DNA from: Pseudomonas sp. HS6
GTDB taxonomy: Bacteria; Pseudomonadota; Gammaproteobacteria; Pseudomonadales; Pseudomonadaceae
Direction of reading: 5' to 3'
DNA length: 64,000 nt
Assembly (NCBI RefSeq): GCF_023375815.1
Contig: NZ_CP067412.1
Location: forward strand, 6,386,001-6,450,000
Position numbers and translations under genes: made by a program
In this document: piece by piece, positions 1-8,896 of the stretch
Numbering within the stretch: the first letter of the stretch is position 1
How the letters are laid out: each line of letters starts with the position of its first letter
Notes under the pieces: model-generated
What the model was told of the DNA's origin: nothing
Database searches by the model: none
Seen by the model: only the letters and a program-made list of their open reading frames with translations

Positions 1-280
1 CGGCGGCAAAACCGTCCAGCGCTACGGCTTGCAGGTGATCTTCCGGTTTGATTCCGGTCAGCAATGCGGCCACGGGCACGGCGCGATAAGTCATGTCCTT
101 CTTGTAGGACACGTCGTTCTTTATCGTGAGGGTTTGTACCTGAGGATGCTTGAGTAATTCCTCGGTCTGCCAGGTGCGACTGTTCGCGCCCAGTTCCAGA
201 TTCAGCTGTGCGGCAGACAGGGGCAAGCTCAGGAGCATGGCCCCGAACAGAATGAGCGTTTTCAAGTGATCGCCGTCCAT
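1..280 (-). CDS. Secreted small protein, molybdopterin-oxidoreductase-like, cut by the window edge
   Basis: The minus-strand frame opens with an ATG at 280 and stays open to the left edge, so the C-terminus is missing. The first residues form a hydrophobic signal peptide (core LILFGAMLLSLPLSA) with likely cleavage after SAA. The mature part begins QLNLELGANSRTWQTEELL and contains a TIKNDVSYKKDMTYRAVPVA stretch. From memory this resembles short Pseudomonas periplasmic proteins annotated as molybdopterin-dependent oxidoreductase-like, but no cofactor-binding residue is visible in the part present. Export is well supported and the family is not. Confidence 0.55.
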   Translation of the reverse strand, partial: MDGDHLKTLILFGAMLLSLPLSAAQLNLELGANSRTWQTEELLKHPQVQTLTIKNDVSYKKDMTYRAVPVAALLTGIKPEDHLQAVALDGFAA

Positions 281-375
281 GTCGTGGAAGTGCGCAAAGG
301 TTGGCACAGCCACGCTGGCCCGGGTAGCGGGCCAGTCATATTTTCAGTGGCGATGAGCAAAACCTGCCGCTTGAA

Positions 376-471
376 TCAGCCGATGACCTTGGTCAGATTC
401 GGCAAAATCAACAACAGCGTCGTGGCGAAAAGAATGAGCCCTGCTTGACGAACTTTCGGTTGTTTGAACAT
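376..471 (-). CDS. Small single-pass membrane protein (31 aa)
   Basis: A 31-residue protein begins MFKQPKVRQAG, runs through a single hydrophobic helix (LILFATTLLLILPNL) and ends TKVIG. The start at 471 follows an AGGCGG element about 8 nt upstream. A longer in-frame version from 579 would add 36 residues with no hydrophobic or conserved look, so I prefer the short form. The charged N-terminus followed by one helix suggests an inner-membrane protein. Function is unknown. The gene stands alone between the secreted protein to the left and a 390-bp gap to the right. Confidence 0.5.
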   Translation of the reverse strand: MFKQPKVRQAGLILFATTLLLILPNLTKVIG

Positions 472-863
472 GGCTTGACCGCCTTTTTTGTTATTTCCTG
501 ATGCCTGCCTGCATATCCATGATGGCAAGCGCTGCACTTCCTGTTGAAGAACGCCTGCCTCGGCAAAACCCGACGACAACGACGTACATGTTCACCTTAG
601 GGCCCGCGTCACGCTTGGCTTAGATCCATTTCATATGTATTTGCTACCAGGCGCGATTAAAAAGGCATGAGGCCCATTGCCAGCTTCTTTGCCGCCCTTT
701 TGCTAGACAGCTCGCTGACCTGAACCGGTTAACCTGGCCGGGAATGACCGTCCGTCTGAGCGTGCGCGTCAACGTCATTGAGCGCTGTGGTCATTGAATC
801 CGTGACCGTCCCGGCCAAGAGTGGAGGCACGAATTTCACTCACCGCACAGGTTCGAGAACGCC
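472..863. other. Intergenic region, no clear gene
   Basis: This 390-bp gap separates the small membrane protein from the thiolase gene. It must hold the promoters of both divergent units, but I see no convincing -35/-10 pair, terminator or small gene. The thiolase start at 864 has only a weak GAG element upstream. Confidence 0.5.
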
Positions 864-2069
864 ATGACCCAAGCTTTGATTTTCGACGCGTTACGCACGC
901 CCCGTGGTCGGGGCAAGGCCGACGGTTCGCTGCACAGCGTCAAACCGGTGAACCTGGTGGCCGGCCTGCTGAACGCTTTGCAGGCGCGCACGGCGCTGGA
1001 CACCAGCCAGGTCGATGACGTCGTGCTGGGTTGCGTCACACCGATTGGTGATCAGGGCTCTGACATCGCCAAGACCGCCGTGCAGGTGGCCGATTGGGAC
1101 GTTAGTGTTGCCGGCGTGCAAATCAACCGGTTCTGCGCCTCGGGGCTGGAAGCGGTGAACCTGGGGGCGATGAAAGTGCGCTCCGGGTACGAAGACCTGG
1201 TGGTGGTCGGCGGCGTCGAATCCATGTCCCGCGTGCCGATGGGCAGCGACGGTGGTGCCTGGGCGCTGGACCCGCAGACCAACCTGCACAGCCATTTCAC
1301 CCCTCAAGGCGTCGGCGCCGACCTGATCGCCACCCTTGAAGGCTTCAGCCGTCAGGACGTTGATGCCTACGCGCTGCACTCGCAACAGAAAGCCGCCCGG
1401 GCTCGGGCCGACGGTTCATTCAACAAGTCTTTGGTGCCGGTGCAGGACCAGAACGGCATCATTCTGCTCGATCACGATGAATTCATTCGTGCCGAATCGA
1501 CCCTCGAAGGCTTGGGCAAGCTCAAGCCGAGTTTTGAAATGATCGGCCAGATGGGCTTCGATGCCACGGCGTTGCGGGTCTACAGCCATGTCGAGCGCAT
1601 CAACCATGTGCACACGCCGGGCAACAGCTCGGGAATCGTTGATGGCGCGGCGCTGATGCTGATCGGCTCCGAGGCCAAGGGCCGGGCGCTGGGGCTGCAA
1701 CCCCGGGCGCGGATTGTCGCCACGGCGGTCACCAGCACCGACCCGACCATCATGCTCACCGGCCCGGCGCCGGCCACCCGCAAGGCACTGGCCAAGGCCG
1801 GGCTGCGGGTCGAAGACATCGATCTGTTTGAGGTCAACGAGGCGTTCGCCTCAGTGGTGCTGAAATTCATCAAGGACATGGCCGTCGACCCGGACAAGGT
1901 CAACGTCAATGGCGGCTCGATTGCGATGGGCCATCCACTGGGCGCTACCGGTTGCGCAATTCTCGGCACCTTGCTCGATGAACTGGAAGCCCGGCGCCTG
2001 CGCTACGGCCTCGCGACGCTGTGCGTCGGCGGCGGCATGGGCATCGCCACCATCATCGAACGCCTCTGA
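864..2069 (+). CDS. Acetyl-CoA C-acyltransferase (thiolase)
   Basis: A 401-aa degradative-type thiolase that releases acetyl-CoA from 3-ketoacyl-CoA. The nucleophile is Cys91 in NRFCASGL. The catalytic His357 lies in GHPLGATG and the second Cys387 in CVGGGMG, so the triad is intact; NEAF is also present. Length is normal for the family. The start gives the usual [16 protein letters not shown] beginning. The stop is followed after 17 bp by the FadB-like gene, so the two are probably one transcript making a thiolase/hydratase-dehydrogenase pair for beta-oxidation or a related CoA-ester pathway. Chain-length preference cannot be read from the sequence. Confidence 0.93.
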   Translation: MTQALIFDALRTPRGRGKADGSLHSVKPVNLVAGLLNALQARTALDTSQVDDVVLGCVTPIGDQGSDIAKTAVQVADWDVSVAGVQINRFCASGLEAVNLGAMKVRSGYEDLVVVGGVESMSRVPMGSDGGAWALDPQTNLHSHFTPQGVGADLIATLEGFSRQDVDAYALHSQQKAARARADGSFNKSLVPVQDQNGIILLDHDEFIRAESTLEGLGKLKPSFEMIGQMGFDATALRVYSHVERINHVHTPGNSSGIVDGAALMLIGSEAKGRALGLQPRARIVATAVTSTDPTIMLTGPAPATRKALAKAGLRVEDIDLFEVNEAFASVVLKFIKDMAVDPDKVNVNGGSIAMGHPLGATGCAILGTLLDELEARRLRYGLATLCVGGGMGIATIIERL

Positions 2070-2086
2070 CCTCAAGGAACCTTGTC

Positions 2087-4231
2087 ATGACCCAAGCCAT
2101 TCGTTACGAAAAAGGTCAGGACGGCATCGTCCTCCTGACCATCGACATGCCGGGCCAGAGCGCCAACACCATGAATGCGGTGTACCGCGAAGCCATGGCC
2201 GAAAGCGTCGCCCGATTGCAGGCGGAAAAAGATGACATCGCCGGGGTGATCATCACTTCGGCCAAAAAAACCTTCTTCGCCGGCGGCGACCTGAATGAAC
2301 TGATCAAGGTCGGCAAGCCCGAAGCCAAGGCTTTCTACGACATGGTACTGACCCTCAAGGGCCAATTGCGCACCCTGGAAACCCTCGGCAAACCGGTGGT
2401 CGCGGCGATCAACGGCGCGGCGCTCGGCGGTGGCTGGGAAATCTGCCTCGCCTGCCACTACCGCGTGGCGCTGCACGATGCTTCGGTGCAACTCGGCCTG
2501 CCGGAAGTGACCCTCGGTCTGTTGCCGGGCGGCGGCGGAGTGGTGCGCATGGTGCGCATGCTCGGCATCGAAAAAGCCCTGCCGTATCTGCTCGAAGGCA
2601 AGAAAGTCCGCCCGCAACAGGCGTTGCAGGCGGGTTTGATCGATGAGCTGGCGGCGGATCGTGATGAACTGCTGGCCAAGGCCCGTGCCTGGATTCTGGC
2701 CAATCCCGCGGCCGTGCAGCGTTGGGATGTGAAGGGCTATCAGATTCCCGGCGGCACACCGTCTAACCCGAAAGTCGCGCAGATGCTGGCCATTGCACCG
2801 TCGATCCTGCGCAGTAAAACCCAGGGCACGTTGCCGGCGCCGGAGAAGATCCTCTGCGCGGCGGTGGAAGGCGCGCAGGTGGATTTCGACACGGCGCACC
2901 TGATCGAAACTCGCTACTTCACCGAATTGACCACCGGCCAGATCTCGAAAAACCTGATCGGCACCTTCTGGTTCCAGCTCAATGAAATCAATGCCGGCGG
3001 CTCGCGGCCGCAGGGTTTTGCACCTTACGTGACGAAGCGCGTGGGCGTCCTCGGCGCGGGCATGATGGGGGCCGGTATTGCCTATGTCAGCGCCTCGGCC
3101 GGTATCGACGTGGTGCTCAAGGACATCAACCTTGCCGCTGCGGAAAAGGGCAAGGCGCATTCGGCGGCACTGCTGGACAAGAAAGTTGCTCGCGGGCAGA
3201 TGTCCTCGGAGCAGCGTGAAGCGGTGCTGGCGCGTATCCAGCCGACCGAAAGCGATGCCGATCTGGCGGGTTGCGATTTGATCATCGAAGCGGTGTTCGA
3301 GGATCGTCAGCTCAAGGCCAAAGTCTCGGCAGCTGCGCAGCAGATGGTCGGTGCCGACGCGGTGATTGCCTCCAATACTTCGACCTTGCCCATCACCGGC
3401 CTGGCAGCTGCGGTGCCGGATCAGAGCAAGTTCATCGGCCTGCACTTCTTCAGCCCGGTGGAAAAGATGCCGCTGGTGGAGATCATCAAAGGCGCGAAAA
3501 CCAGCGACGAAACCCTCGCACGCGGGTTCGATTTCGTCCTGCAAATCAAGAAAACCCCGATTGTGGTCAACGACAGTCGTGGCTTCTTTACCTCGCGAGT
3601 GTTCGGCACCTTCACCAATGAAGGCATTGCCATGCTCGGCGAGGGCGTCAGTGCGCCGATGATCGAGACCGAAGCGCGCAAGGCCGGCATGCCCATTGGG
3701 CCGTTGGCAATCTCTGACGAAGTTTCCCTCAGCCTGATGAGCCATATCCGTCAGCAAACGGCCAAAGACCTGCAAGCGGAAGGGAAAGCGCTGATTGAGC
3801 ACCCGGCGTTCGCCGTGATTGACTTGCTGCTCAACGAATACAAGCGGCCGGGCAAGGCAGCGGGAGGCGGTTTTTATGAGTACCCGGCGGGCGGCCAGAA
3901 ACACCTGTGGTCCGAGCTGAAAACCCGTTTCGAGAAAGCTGACGGGCAGATTTCGCCGAAGGATGTGCGTGACCGGTTGCTGTTCGTGCAGGCGATCGAA
4001 ACCGTGCGCTGTGTGGAGGAGGGCGTACTGACCTCGACGGCGGACGCCAACGTCGGCTCAATCTTCGGCATCGGTTTCGCGGCATGGACGGGCGGGGCGT
4101 TGCAGTTCATCAATCAATATGGTGTTAAGGACTTTGTCGCCCGGGCCCAGTACCTGGCGGAACAGTACGGTGAGCGTTTCGCACCGCCTGCGCTGCTGTT
4201 GGAAAAAGCCGCGAAGGGCGAGTTGTTTTAA
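2087..4231 (+). CDS. FadB-like enoyl-CoA hydratase / 3-hydroxyacyl-CoA dehydrogenase
   Basis: A 714-aa bifunctional enzyme. Residues 1 to about 190 form the crotonase half, with FAGGDL near 64 and the oxyanion-hole region INGAALGGGWE near 107. A Rossmann dehydrogenase half follows, with GVLGAGMMGAG from about 319 and the catalytic-region motif HFFSPVEKMPLVE. The C-terminal 3HCDH domains end the protein. The ATG at 2087 is chosen because AAGGAA lies 8 nt upstream; the frame also extends upstream into the thiolase gene without a better start. Together with the preceding thiolase it would carry out hydration, NAD-dependent oxidation and thiolysis of acyl-CoAs. It resembles a second FadBA-type set rather than the main fadBA operon. 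Confidence 0.92.
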   Translation: MTQAIRYEKGQDGIVLLTIDMPGQSANTMNAVYREAMAESVARLQAEKDDIAGVIITSAKKTFFAGGDLNELIKVGKPEAKAFYDMVLTLKGQLRTLETLGKPVVAAINGAALGGGWEICLACHYRVALHDASVQLGLPEVTLGLLPGGGGVVRMVRMLGIEKALPYLLEGKKVRPQQALQAGLIDELAADRDELLAKARAWILANPAAVQRWDVKGYQIPGGTPSNPKVAQMLAIAPSILRSKTQGTLPAPEKILCAAVEGAQVDFDTAHLIETRYFTELTTGQISKNLIGTFWFQLNEINAGGSRPQGFAPYVTKRVGVLGAGMMGAGIAYVSASAGIDVVLKDINLAAAEKGKAHSAALLDKKVARGQMSSEQREAVLARIQPTESDADLAGCDLIIEAVFEDRQLKAKVSAAAQQMVGADAVIASNTSTLPITGLAAAVPDQSKFIGLHFFSPVEKMPLVEIIKGAKTSDETLARGFDFVLQIKKTPIVVNDSRGFFTSRVFGTFTNEGIAMLGEGVSAPMIETEARKAGMPIGPLAISDEVSLSLMSHIRQQTAKDLQAEGKALIEHPAFAVIDLLLNEYKRPGKAAGGGFYEYPAGGQKHLWSELKTRFEKADGQISPKDVRDRLLFVQAIETVRCVEEGVLTSTADANVGSIFGIGFAAWTGGALQFINQYGVKDFVARAQYLAEQYGERFAPPALLLEKAAKGELF

Positions 4232-4326
4232 CGGGGTGGGGACGCATTTCGGGGCTTGCCTTGCCGGGTGGTTTCAAGGCAGGCTCTGGGGTGTGCATTA
4301 TTCCCATCACGTGTCAGGTATTTTTT

Positions 4327-5049
4327 ATGTCGCTACGCATCTGCATTCTGGAAACCGACATCCTGCGTCCGGAACTGGTCGATCAATATCAGGGTTACGG
4401 GCAGATGTTCCAGCGCCTGTTCTCGCAACAACCGATCGCCGCCGAGTTCACGGTGTACAACGTGATGCAGGGCGATTATCCGAGTGATGACCTGACGTTC
4501 GACGCGTACCTGGTCACCGGCAGCAAGGCCGACTCGTTCGGTACCGACCCATGGATTCAGACCCTCAAGCAATACCTGCTGACCCGCTATGAGCGCGGCG
4601 ACAAACTGCTCGGCGTGTGCTTCGGCCATCAACTGCTGGCGCTGCTGCTGGGTGGCAAGAGCGAGCGGGCGACCCAGGGTTGGGGCGTTGGCATTCACAA
4701 CTACAAACTGGCGGCCAAGGCACCCTGGATGAACCCGGTGCGCGAAGAACTGACGCTGCTGATCAGTCACCAGGATCAGGTCACGGCACTGCCGGAAAAC
4801 GCCACAGTGATTGCTTCCAGCGATTTTTGCCCGTTCGCCGCTTACCACATCAACGATCAGGTGCTGTGCTTCCAGGGGCATCCGGAATTCATTCACGATT
4901 ACTCGCGGGCGCTGCTGGATCTGCGTCAGGAAGCGTTGGGTGAGCAGATCTACAGCAAGGGCGTGGCCAGCCTTGAGCACCAGCACCACGGCGCCACGGT
5001 GGCGGAATGGATGATGCGCTTCGTGGCGCACAAGCCGACCGCCGCTTGA
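4327..5049 (+). CDS. Class I glutamine amidotransferase-like hydrolase
   Basis: A 240-aa GATase1-fold protein. Cys98 in GVCFGHQ is the nucleophile, and His185 and Glu187 in FQGHPEF complete the triad, so it should be a working amidase. No synthetase partner is fused or adjacent. Family members act on gamma-glutamyl compounds or supply ammonia; in P. aeruginosa a protein of this type (PauD2, from memory) hydrolyses gamma-glutamyl intermediates of polyamine breakdown. That role is inference here. The start MSLRICILE is preferred over an upstream in-frame codon, which would add 22 unlikely residues. A strong terminator follows. Confidence 0.82.
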   Translation: MSLRICILETDILRPELVDQYQGYGQMFQRLFSQQPIAAEFTVYNVMQGDYPSDDLTFDAYLVTGSKADSFGTDPWIQTLKQYLLTRYERGDKLLGVCFGHQLLALLLGGKSERATQGWGVGIHNYKLAAKAPWMNPVREELTLLISHQDQVTALPENATVIASSDFCPFAAYHINDQVLCFQGHPEFIHDYSRALLDLRQEALGEQIYSKGVASLEHQHHGATVAEWMMRFVAHKPTAA

Positions 5050-5057
5050 CCCCAAAT

Positions 5058-5088
5058 GCCCCCGTGTCGTACACGGGGGCGTTTTTTT
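5058..5088 (+). terminator. Bidirectional rho-independent terminator
   Basis: A perfect 10-bp stem (gcccccgtgt / acacgggggc) with a 3-nt loop is followed by a T run. It lies between the convergent amidotransferase and CorA-like genes and could serve both. Confidence 0.9.
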
Positions 5089-5091
5089 AAC

Positions 5092-6063
5092 TCACAGCCA
5101 GCCCGATTTCTTGAAGCTCGCCCACAGCCCCACGCAGCCCACCGTGATAAAGCTCAGCACGGCGAAATAGCCGTAGTGCCAGCTCAGCTCCGGCATGTTC
5201 TGGAAGTTCATCCCGTAAATCCCGGCTACCGCCGTCGGGAACGCCAGAATCGCTGCCCATGCTGCAAACTTGCGCTGCACCACGCTTTGGCGTGACGCCT
5301 CCAGCAACACACCGATTTCGATGGTCTGGCTCGCAATGTCGGCCAGGGTGGTCAGGTCTTCCATCTGCCGCGTGACGTGAATCTGCACATCGCGGAAGTA
5401 AGGGCGCATGTTCTTGTCGATGAAGGGGAAGCTCAGCTTCTGCAACTCTTCGCCGATCTCCACCATCGGCGCCGCGTATCGACGCAAGCGCAGCACGTCG
5501 CGGCGCAGGCCATGAAGCTTCTGGATGTCGTGCTCGTTCAGCGCGCTGCACAACACGTTGCGTTCCAGTTCATCGATCTCGGCGTGGATCGCTTCACCCA
5601 CTGGCTGATAGTTTTCGATGACGAAATCCAGCAGCGCATACAGTACGAAATCTTCCCCGTGTTCCAGCAGCAACGGCCGTGCCTCACAGCGCTGACGGAC
5701 ATGGGCGTAGGACGCCGAATGGCCATTGCGGGCAGTGATGATGTAGCCCTTGCCGGCGAAAATGTGGGTTTCGATGAACTGCAGGACGCCGTGTTCGCGC
5801 ACCGGCGAGTAGGTGACGATGAACAGGGCGTCACCGAAGGTTTCCAGTTTCGGACGGCTGTGTTTTTCCAGGGCGTCCTCGATGGCCAATTCGTGCAGGT
5901 TGAACTGGCGTTGCAGGTTGGACAGCTCCTGGGCGTTCGGTTCTTCGAGGCCGATCCAGACGAAGTGCCCGGTCTTGGCGGCCCAGGCGGCGCCTTCATC
6001 GAGGGAAATATTGGTGACTTTCTTACCGGCGCTGTAAACCGCAGCAGCAACAACTCGACCCAT
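5092..6063 (-). CDS. CorA-family divalent metal ion transporter
   Basis: A 323-aa protein with a long cytoplasmic N-terminal domain, a long helix (about 150-265) and two C-terminal membrane helices. The CorA signature GMN is at residues 284-286, in YGMNFQNMPEL, at the end of the first membrane helix. CorA proteins form pentameric Mg2+/Co2+ (or, for ZntB-like members, Zn2+) channels; the NMPE loop is typical of the Mg/Co branch, but I would not insist on the ion. The start MGRVVAAAVYS looks natural. It is a single gene ending in the shared terminator. Confidence 0.9.
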   Translation of the reverse strand: MGRVVAAAVYSAGKKVTNISLDEGAAWAAKTGHFVWIGLEEPNAQELSNLQRQFNLHELAIEDALEKHSRPKLETFGDALFIVTYSPVREHGVLQFIETHIFAGKGYIITARNGHSASYAHVRQRCEARPLLLEHGEDFVLYALLDFVIENYQPVGEAIHAEIDELERNVLCSALNEHDIQKLHGLRRDVLRLRRYAAPMVEIGEELQKLSFPFIDKNMRPYFRDVQIHVTRQMEDLTTLADIASQTIEIGVLLEASRQSVVQRKFAAWAAILAFPTAVAGIYGMNFQNMPELSWHYGYFAVLSFITVGCVGLWASFKKSGWL

Positions 6064-6171
6064 GGTGGTGGTTCACTTCTTATTGGCAGATGGCAGGGGA
6101 GACATGGCTTCAGCTTAGCCGTGTCGCTGCTTGAGAGTCAGTGAAATCTGTACAGTTCACCGGGCAAAAGA

Positions 6172-6198
6172 AAACCCGCACTGGGCGGGTTTCTTTTT
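6172..6198 (-). terminator. Terminator of the acyltransferase gene
   Basis: The inverted repeat AAACCCGC / GCGGGTTT has a 5-nt loop. On the minus strand a TTTTCTTTT tract follows. It sits immediately after the stop of the PlsC-like gene. Confidence 0.75.
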
Positions 6199-6920
6199 CA
6201 CGCGGCTTGTAGTTGCCGATCCATCGCATCGATGCACTCGCGCATCTGTTCGCGACACTGGCTGATGAGCATGGGCATGTCGTCCATGGTCAGGCCGGCG
6301 GTAGGAATTGCCGGCAGCGAGCGTATGAGAACTTTTCCGCTGCGCCAGCGGTTCAGGCGCATGTGCTTGATGTAGCTGCTGACGCACACCGGAACGATCG
6401 GCACACCGGCGGCGATGGCCATCTGGAACGCGCCTTTCTTGAACGGCAGCAGATCTTCACCCAGGTTGCGCGTGCCTTCCGGGAATACCCAGATCGAGGT
6501 GTCTTTGTGCTGCAAGGTGTCGGTGGTCGTCAGCATCGACTGGCGTGCCTTGTGCGCGTTGCCACGATCGATCAACACATTGCCCGCCAGCCAGAACAAT
6601 TGCCCGAACAACGGCACCCATTTCAGACTCTTTTTGCCAATGCACACGGTCCGACGTGGCACCACATTGCCGAACACGAACAGGTCGTAGTTGGACTGAT
6701 GGTTGGCGATGATTACGCAGCTATCAGGCTTGTTCATCAGCTGACCGACGTCGGCCTTCACTCGCAGGCGCAGGATGCACATGGCCGGCAGCGCGTACAG
6801 TCGAGCGCACAGACGACTGTTGTCCGGATTGAATGGCCGACACAGCCCGAGGATCACCCCGAGCACGCCCGCCAGAATAAAGTGCAGGCCCATCAATAAC
6901 ATACGAAACACAAACAGCAT
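6198..6920 (-). CDS. 1-acyl-sn-glycerol-3-phosphate acyltransferase (PlsC family)
   Basis: A 240-aa membrane-associated acyltransferase. An N-terminal hydrophobic helix (about 5-27) is followed by the NHQSNYD motif, which supplies the HX4D catalytic pair His74/Asp79, and by FPEGTR at 146-151, which binds the phosphate of lysophosphatidate. These are the two hallmark motifs of PlsC, which makes phosphatidic acid. The ATG at 6920 is used because it begins the membrane helix; an upstream TTG at 6980 adds residues with no family resemblance. It is monocistronic and ends in a terminator. Pseudomonads carry several PlsC-like enzymes, so this may not be the essential one. Confidence 0.9.
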   Translation of the reverse strand: MLFVFRMLLMGLHFILAGVLGVILGLCRPFNPDNSRLCARLYALPAMCILRLRVKADVGQLMNKPDSCVIIANHQSNYDLFVFGNVVPRRTVCIGKKSLKWVPLFGQLFWLAGNVLIDRGNAHKARQSMLTTTDTLQHKDTSIWVFPEGTRNLGEDLLPFKKGAFQMAIAAGVPIVPVCVSSYIKHMRLNRWRSGKVLIRSLPAIPTAGLTMDDMPMLISQCREQMRECIDAMDRQLQAA

Positions 6921-7087
6921 TTTCAGGCCCCACCGGGACAAAAGGTGGCGCAGTGTACGGATGTGCACTGTTTTCGGCAATTGCCGCTATAGAGTCAGGA
7001 GATGGGCGATGTTTAAGCGCATGTTTCCGACTTGTCGGTCAGAGGCGTCCTAGAGCTGCTGTGGAGATTTAAACCATGCACGTAAGA

Positions 7088-7116
7088 AAAAGCCCGACAC
7101 GACGGTCGGGCTTTTC
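7088..7116 (-). terminator. Terminator of the enoyl-CoA hydratase gene
   Basis: An 11-bp stem (aaaagcccgac / gtcgggctttt) gives a U-rich 3' end in the minus direction. It lies about 20 bp past the hydratase stop. Confidence 0.85.
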
Positions 7117-7136
7117 TATACAGGAGCGAAGCGGGT

Positions 7137-7826
7137 TCAGCCCAGGTGTTCCTGATCCTGAATGATCGCGTTGTCCAGGGTTTCCAGCAGCGCCTTGCGT
7201 ACCTTGAGCTTGGTGTTCTTGTGCGCGGTCATGTTGATCTTCTTCAACTGACGCGCAGCGGCGAGGGCGGCACCTTGCAGCTCTTCGGCCGAAACCACCT
7301 TGTCGAGGAAGCCGGCATCCACTGCGCTTTGGGGATCGAACATCTCGCCGTTGATTACCGAGCGATGGAAGGCCGAGCGGCGCAGGCGATCACGGGCCAG
7401 CTCGATGCCGGCGTGGTGCATGGTCATGCCGATCTGCACTTCGTTCAGACCAATGCTGAACGGACCGTCGACACCGATGCGGTAATCGGCGGACAACAGA
7501 ATGAACGCGCCTTTGGCCACGGCATGACCCGGGCAGGCAACGATCACTGGGAATGGGTGCGACAGCAGACGACGGGCGAGGGTAGAACCGGCGGTCACCA
7601 GCGACACGGCTTCTTTAGGGCCGGCAGTCATTACCTTCAAATCGTAGCCGCCAGAGAGAATGCCCGGCTGGCCAGTAATGATCACAATGGCGCGATCCGC
7701 CACCGCCTGATCCAGCGCCGCGTTGAAGGCCGCGATCACGTCCGGGGAAATGGCGTTGACCTTGCCGTTGCTCAGGGTCAGGGTCGCGATACCGTCTTCG
7801 AGGTGGTAGGCAATCAGGTCGCTCAT
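7137..7826 (-). CDS. Enoyl-CoA hydratase/isomerase family protein
   Basis: A 229-aa crotonase-fold protein, somewhat short for the family (usually about 255). It shows the first oxyanion-hole segment (SGGYDLKVM near 58) and the second (HAVAKGAFILLSADYRIG near 105). The usual catalytic glutamates are not clearly placed, so the exact reaction on the acyl-CoA is uncertain. Reading frame and start (MSDLIAYHLEDGIATLTL) are clean. It is transcribed alone, ending in its own terminator. Confidence 0.87.
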   Translation of the reverse strand: MSDLIAYHLEDGIATLTLSNGKVNAISPDVIAAFNAALDQAVADRAIVIITGQPGILSGGYDLKVMTAGPKEAVSLVTAGSTLARRLLSHPFPVIVACPGHAVAKGAFILLSADYRIGVDGPFSIGLNEVQIGMTMHHAGIELARDRLRRSAFHRSVINGEMFDPQSAVDAGFLDKVVSAEELQGAALAAARQLKKINMTAHKNTKLKVRKALLETLDNAIIQDQEHLG

Positions 7827-8132
7827 GGCGCAATTCCTTATAAGAAAGATGGGCAGACGTTACCCACCGTCGCCGGTCAGGTAAAGCACTGTGACTGACC
7901 CACCGGTCACCCTTGACCGGCTGACGCGCCGCAACGTGCCCACGGCAAACGCTTGCGCGCCTATATAGAAGGGCCGCACCCACCCGAGATTGGCCGGATT
8001 GCCATGGCCCATCGCTAGCGGAAACGACTTTTTCTCTTAACCGCATGAAAATTCTGAAAAAAAGTTTGCCATCAGAAAAGCTTTCGACTACATTAGCGCG
8101 CCTCGACAGACAGAACATGTTTGAAGAGATAC
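7827..8132. other. Intergenic region with the tRNA promoter
   Basis: This 306-bp gap separates the divergent hydratase and tRNA-Ser genes. Its right part holds the tRNA promoter described separately. The rest shows no gene. Confidence 0.6.
8066..8094 (+). promoter_or_regulatory. Sigma-70-type promoter of tRNA-Ser
   Basis: TTGCCA at 8066-8071 and TACATT at 8089-8094 are separated by exactly 17 bp. A GC-rich discriminator (agcgcgcc) follows, as is usual for stable-RNA promoters. Transcription would start about 30 bp before the mature tRNA. Confidence 0.75.
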
Positions 8133-8222
8133 GGTGAAGTGTCCGAGTGGCTTAAGGAGCACGCCTGGAAAGTGTGTATACAGGAAACTGTATCGAGAGT
8201 TCGAATCTCTCCTTCACCGCCA
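8133..8222 (+). tRNA. tRNA-Ser (anticodon GGA)
   Basis: The acceptor stem GGTGAAG (8133-8139) pairs with CTTCACC (8212-8218), followed by G and an encoded CCA. The anticodon stem CACGC/GTGTG encloses a CTGGAAA loop with anticodon GGA at 8167-8169, reading UCC/UCU. A long variable arm, as required for tRNA-Ser, precedes the TTCGAAT T-loop. Total length is 90 nt. Its 3' end appears duplicated about 590 bp downstream. Confidence 0.96.
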
Positions 8223-8236
8223 AATTCGAAACGACT

Positions 8237-8279
8237 AAACCCCTGAAAACGTTAAAGTTTTCAGGGGTTTTGTGTTTTT
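8237..8279 (+). terminator. Terminator of tRNA-Ser
   Basis: A 14-bp perfect stem (AAACCCCTGAAAAC / GTTTTCAGGGGTTT) with a 6-nt loop is followed by a T-rich run. It starts 15 bp after the tRNA CCA end. Confidence 0.9.
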
Positions 8280-8405
8280 AGACGGGCAGAAAAGACCCGT
8301 ATGGAAACATTCATGGGAATGCACGCTAAGAATTTTGAGTTCGCTGCTCAACTACCCTTGCTTAGCGTCCCACTGATGCCGATGGATAATGAAAGGACCT
8401 TCGCG

Positions 8406-8666
8406 ATGCCTATACCGAGTGAATGGGAAGTTGAACAGGCCCGAAAAGCTGTGCAAGAGCGCATTAAAGACGTGAGTGAATCGCCAGATGACGCCCACCT
8501 GACGACCTCTTTTTTTCGCCTTTCCGGCTATCTTGAAGCCATGGAGGATCAGGAGCTTTTGAGCGAGGAGGAATGCAAAGTTTTATCGGACGAGGCAACG
8601 GAGGTGTTTCATCGACGAAGTGCTGAAATCAGACCTCCCAAAAAACAGTTGCCAACTTTCGAGTAA
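8406..8666 (+). CDS. Unknown small acidic protein
   Basis: I do not recognise this 86-aa protein. It starts MPIPSEWEVEQARKAVQERI and is mostly charged helix, ending PPKKQLPTFE. The ATG at 8406 has AAAGGA 8 nt upstream. The frame is open further, to an ATG at 8301 (121 aa), but that start lacks a ribosome-binding site. It lies between the tRNA-Ser terminator and a degenerate copy of the tRNA 3' end, so it probably sits inside an insertion scar. It has no signal peptide or membrane segment. Confidence 0.55.
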   Translation: MPIPSEWEVEQARKAVQERIKDVSESPDDAHLTTSFFRLSGYLEAMEDQELLSEEECKVLSDEATEVFHRRSAEIRPPKKQLPTFE

Positions 8667-8794
8667 CGGGATTTATGCAGCATCCCCCACATCTTGTCTA
8701 GTGATTGGGGGCCATTTTTGAAACCATGCCACACATGGCAACTCGCCTTTGTTGAACAAAAAAACAAAGCACAGCGTACGCTTGTGAATCACTT

Positions 8795-8896
8795 TAGAAT
8801 CTTTCCTCCACTGCCAAATTATGAAATCGCAAACCCCTGATTTTCCTATAGGAAATCGGGGGTTTGAAGTTTTTAGCGCCTGGAAAAAGGCCATAT
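8795..8896 (+). repeat. Degenerate direct copy of the tRNA-Ser 3' end and downstream sequence
   Basis: The stretch from agaatctttcctccactgcc onward aligns with the tRNA 3' end cgaatctctccttcaccgcc at 8202. The match continues through CCAAATT, an AAACCCCTGA hairpin, the TTTTTAG tract and a shared TATGG near 8300 and 8896. About 100 bp are recognisable at reduced identity. A repeated tRNA 3' end is the usual scar of a site-specific integrated element (attL/attR). A local tandem duplication is the alternative. Confidence 0.6.
8831..8875 (+). terminator. Terminator hairpin in the tRNA 3'-end copy
   Basis: A long, slightly imperfect stem (aaacccctgattttcc / ggaaatcgggggttt) with a tata loop is followed by gaagttttt. 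It is the counterpart of the tRNA terminator at 8237 and follows no obvious gene now. Confidence 0.7.

Noticed and set aside
2072..3904. 610-codon minus-strand frame opposite the FadB-like gene
   Set aside because: The plus strand encodes clear hydratase and dehydrogenase motifs; the antisense product is His/Arg-rich with no domain.
8202..8896. Second functional tRNA at the copy of the tRNA-Ser 3' end
   Set aside because: Only the last about 20 nt and the terminator are present; no D arm, anticodon arm or 5' acceptor strand.
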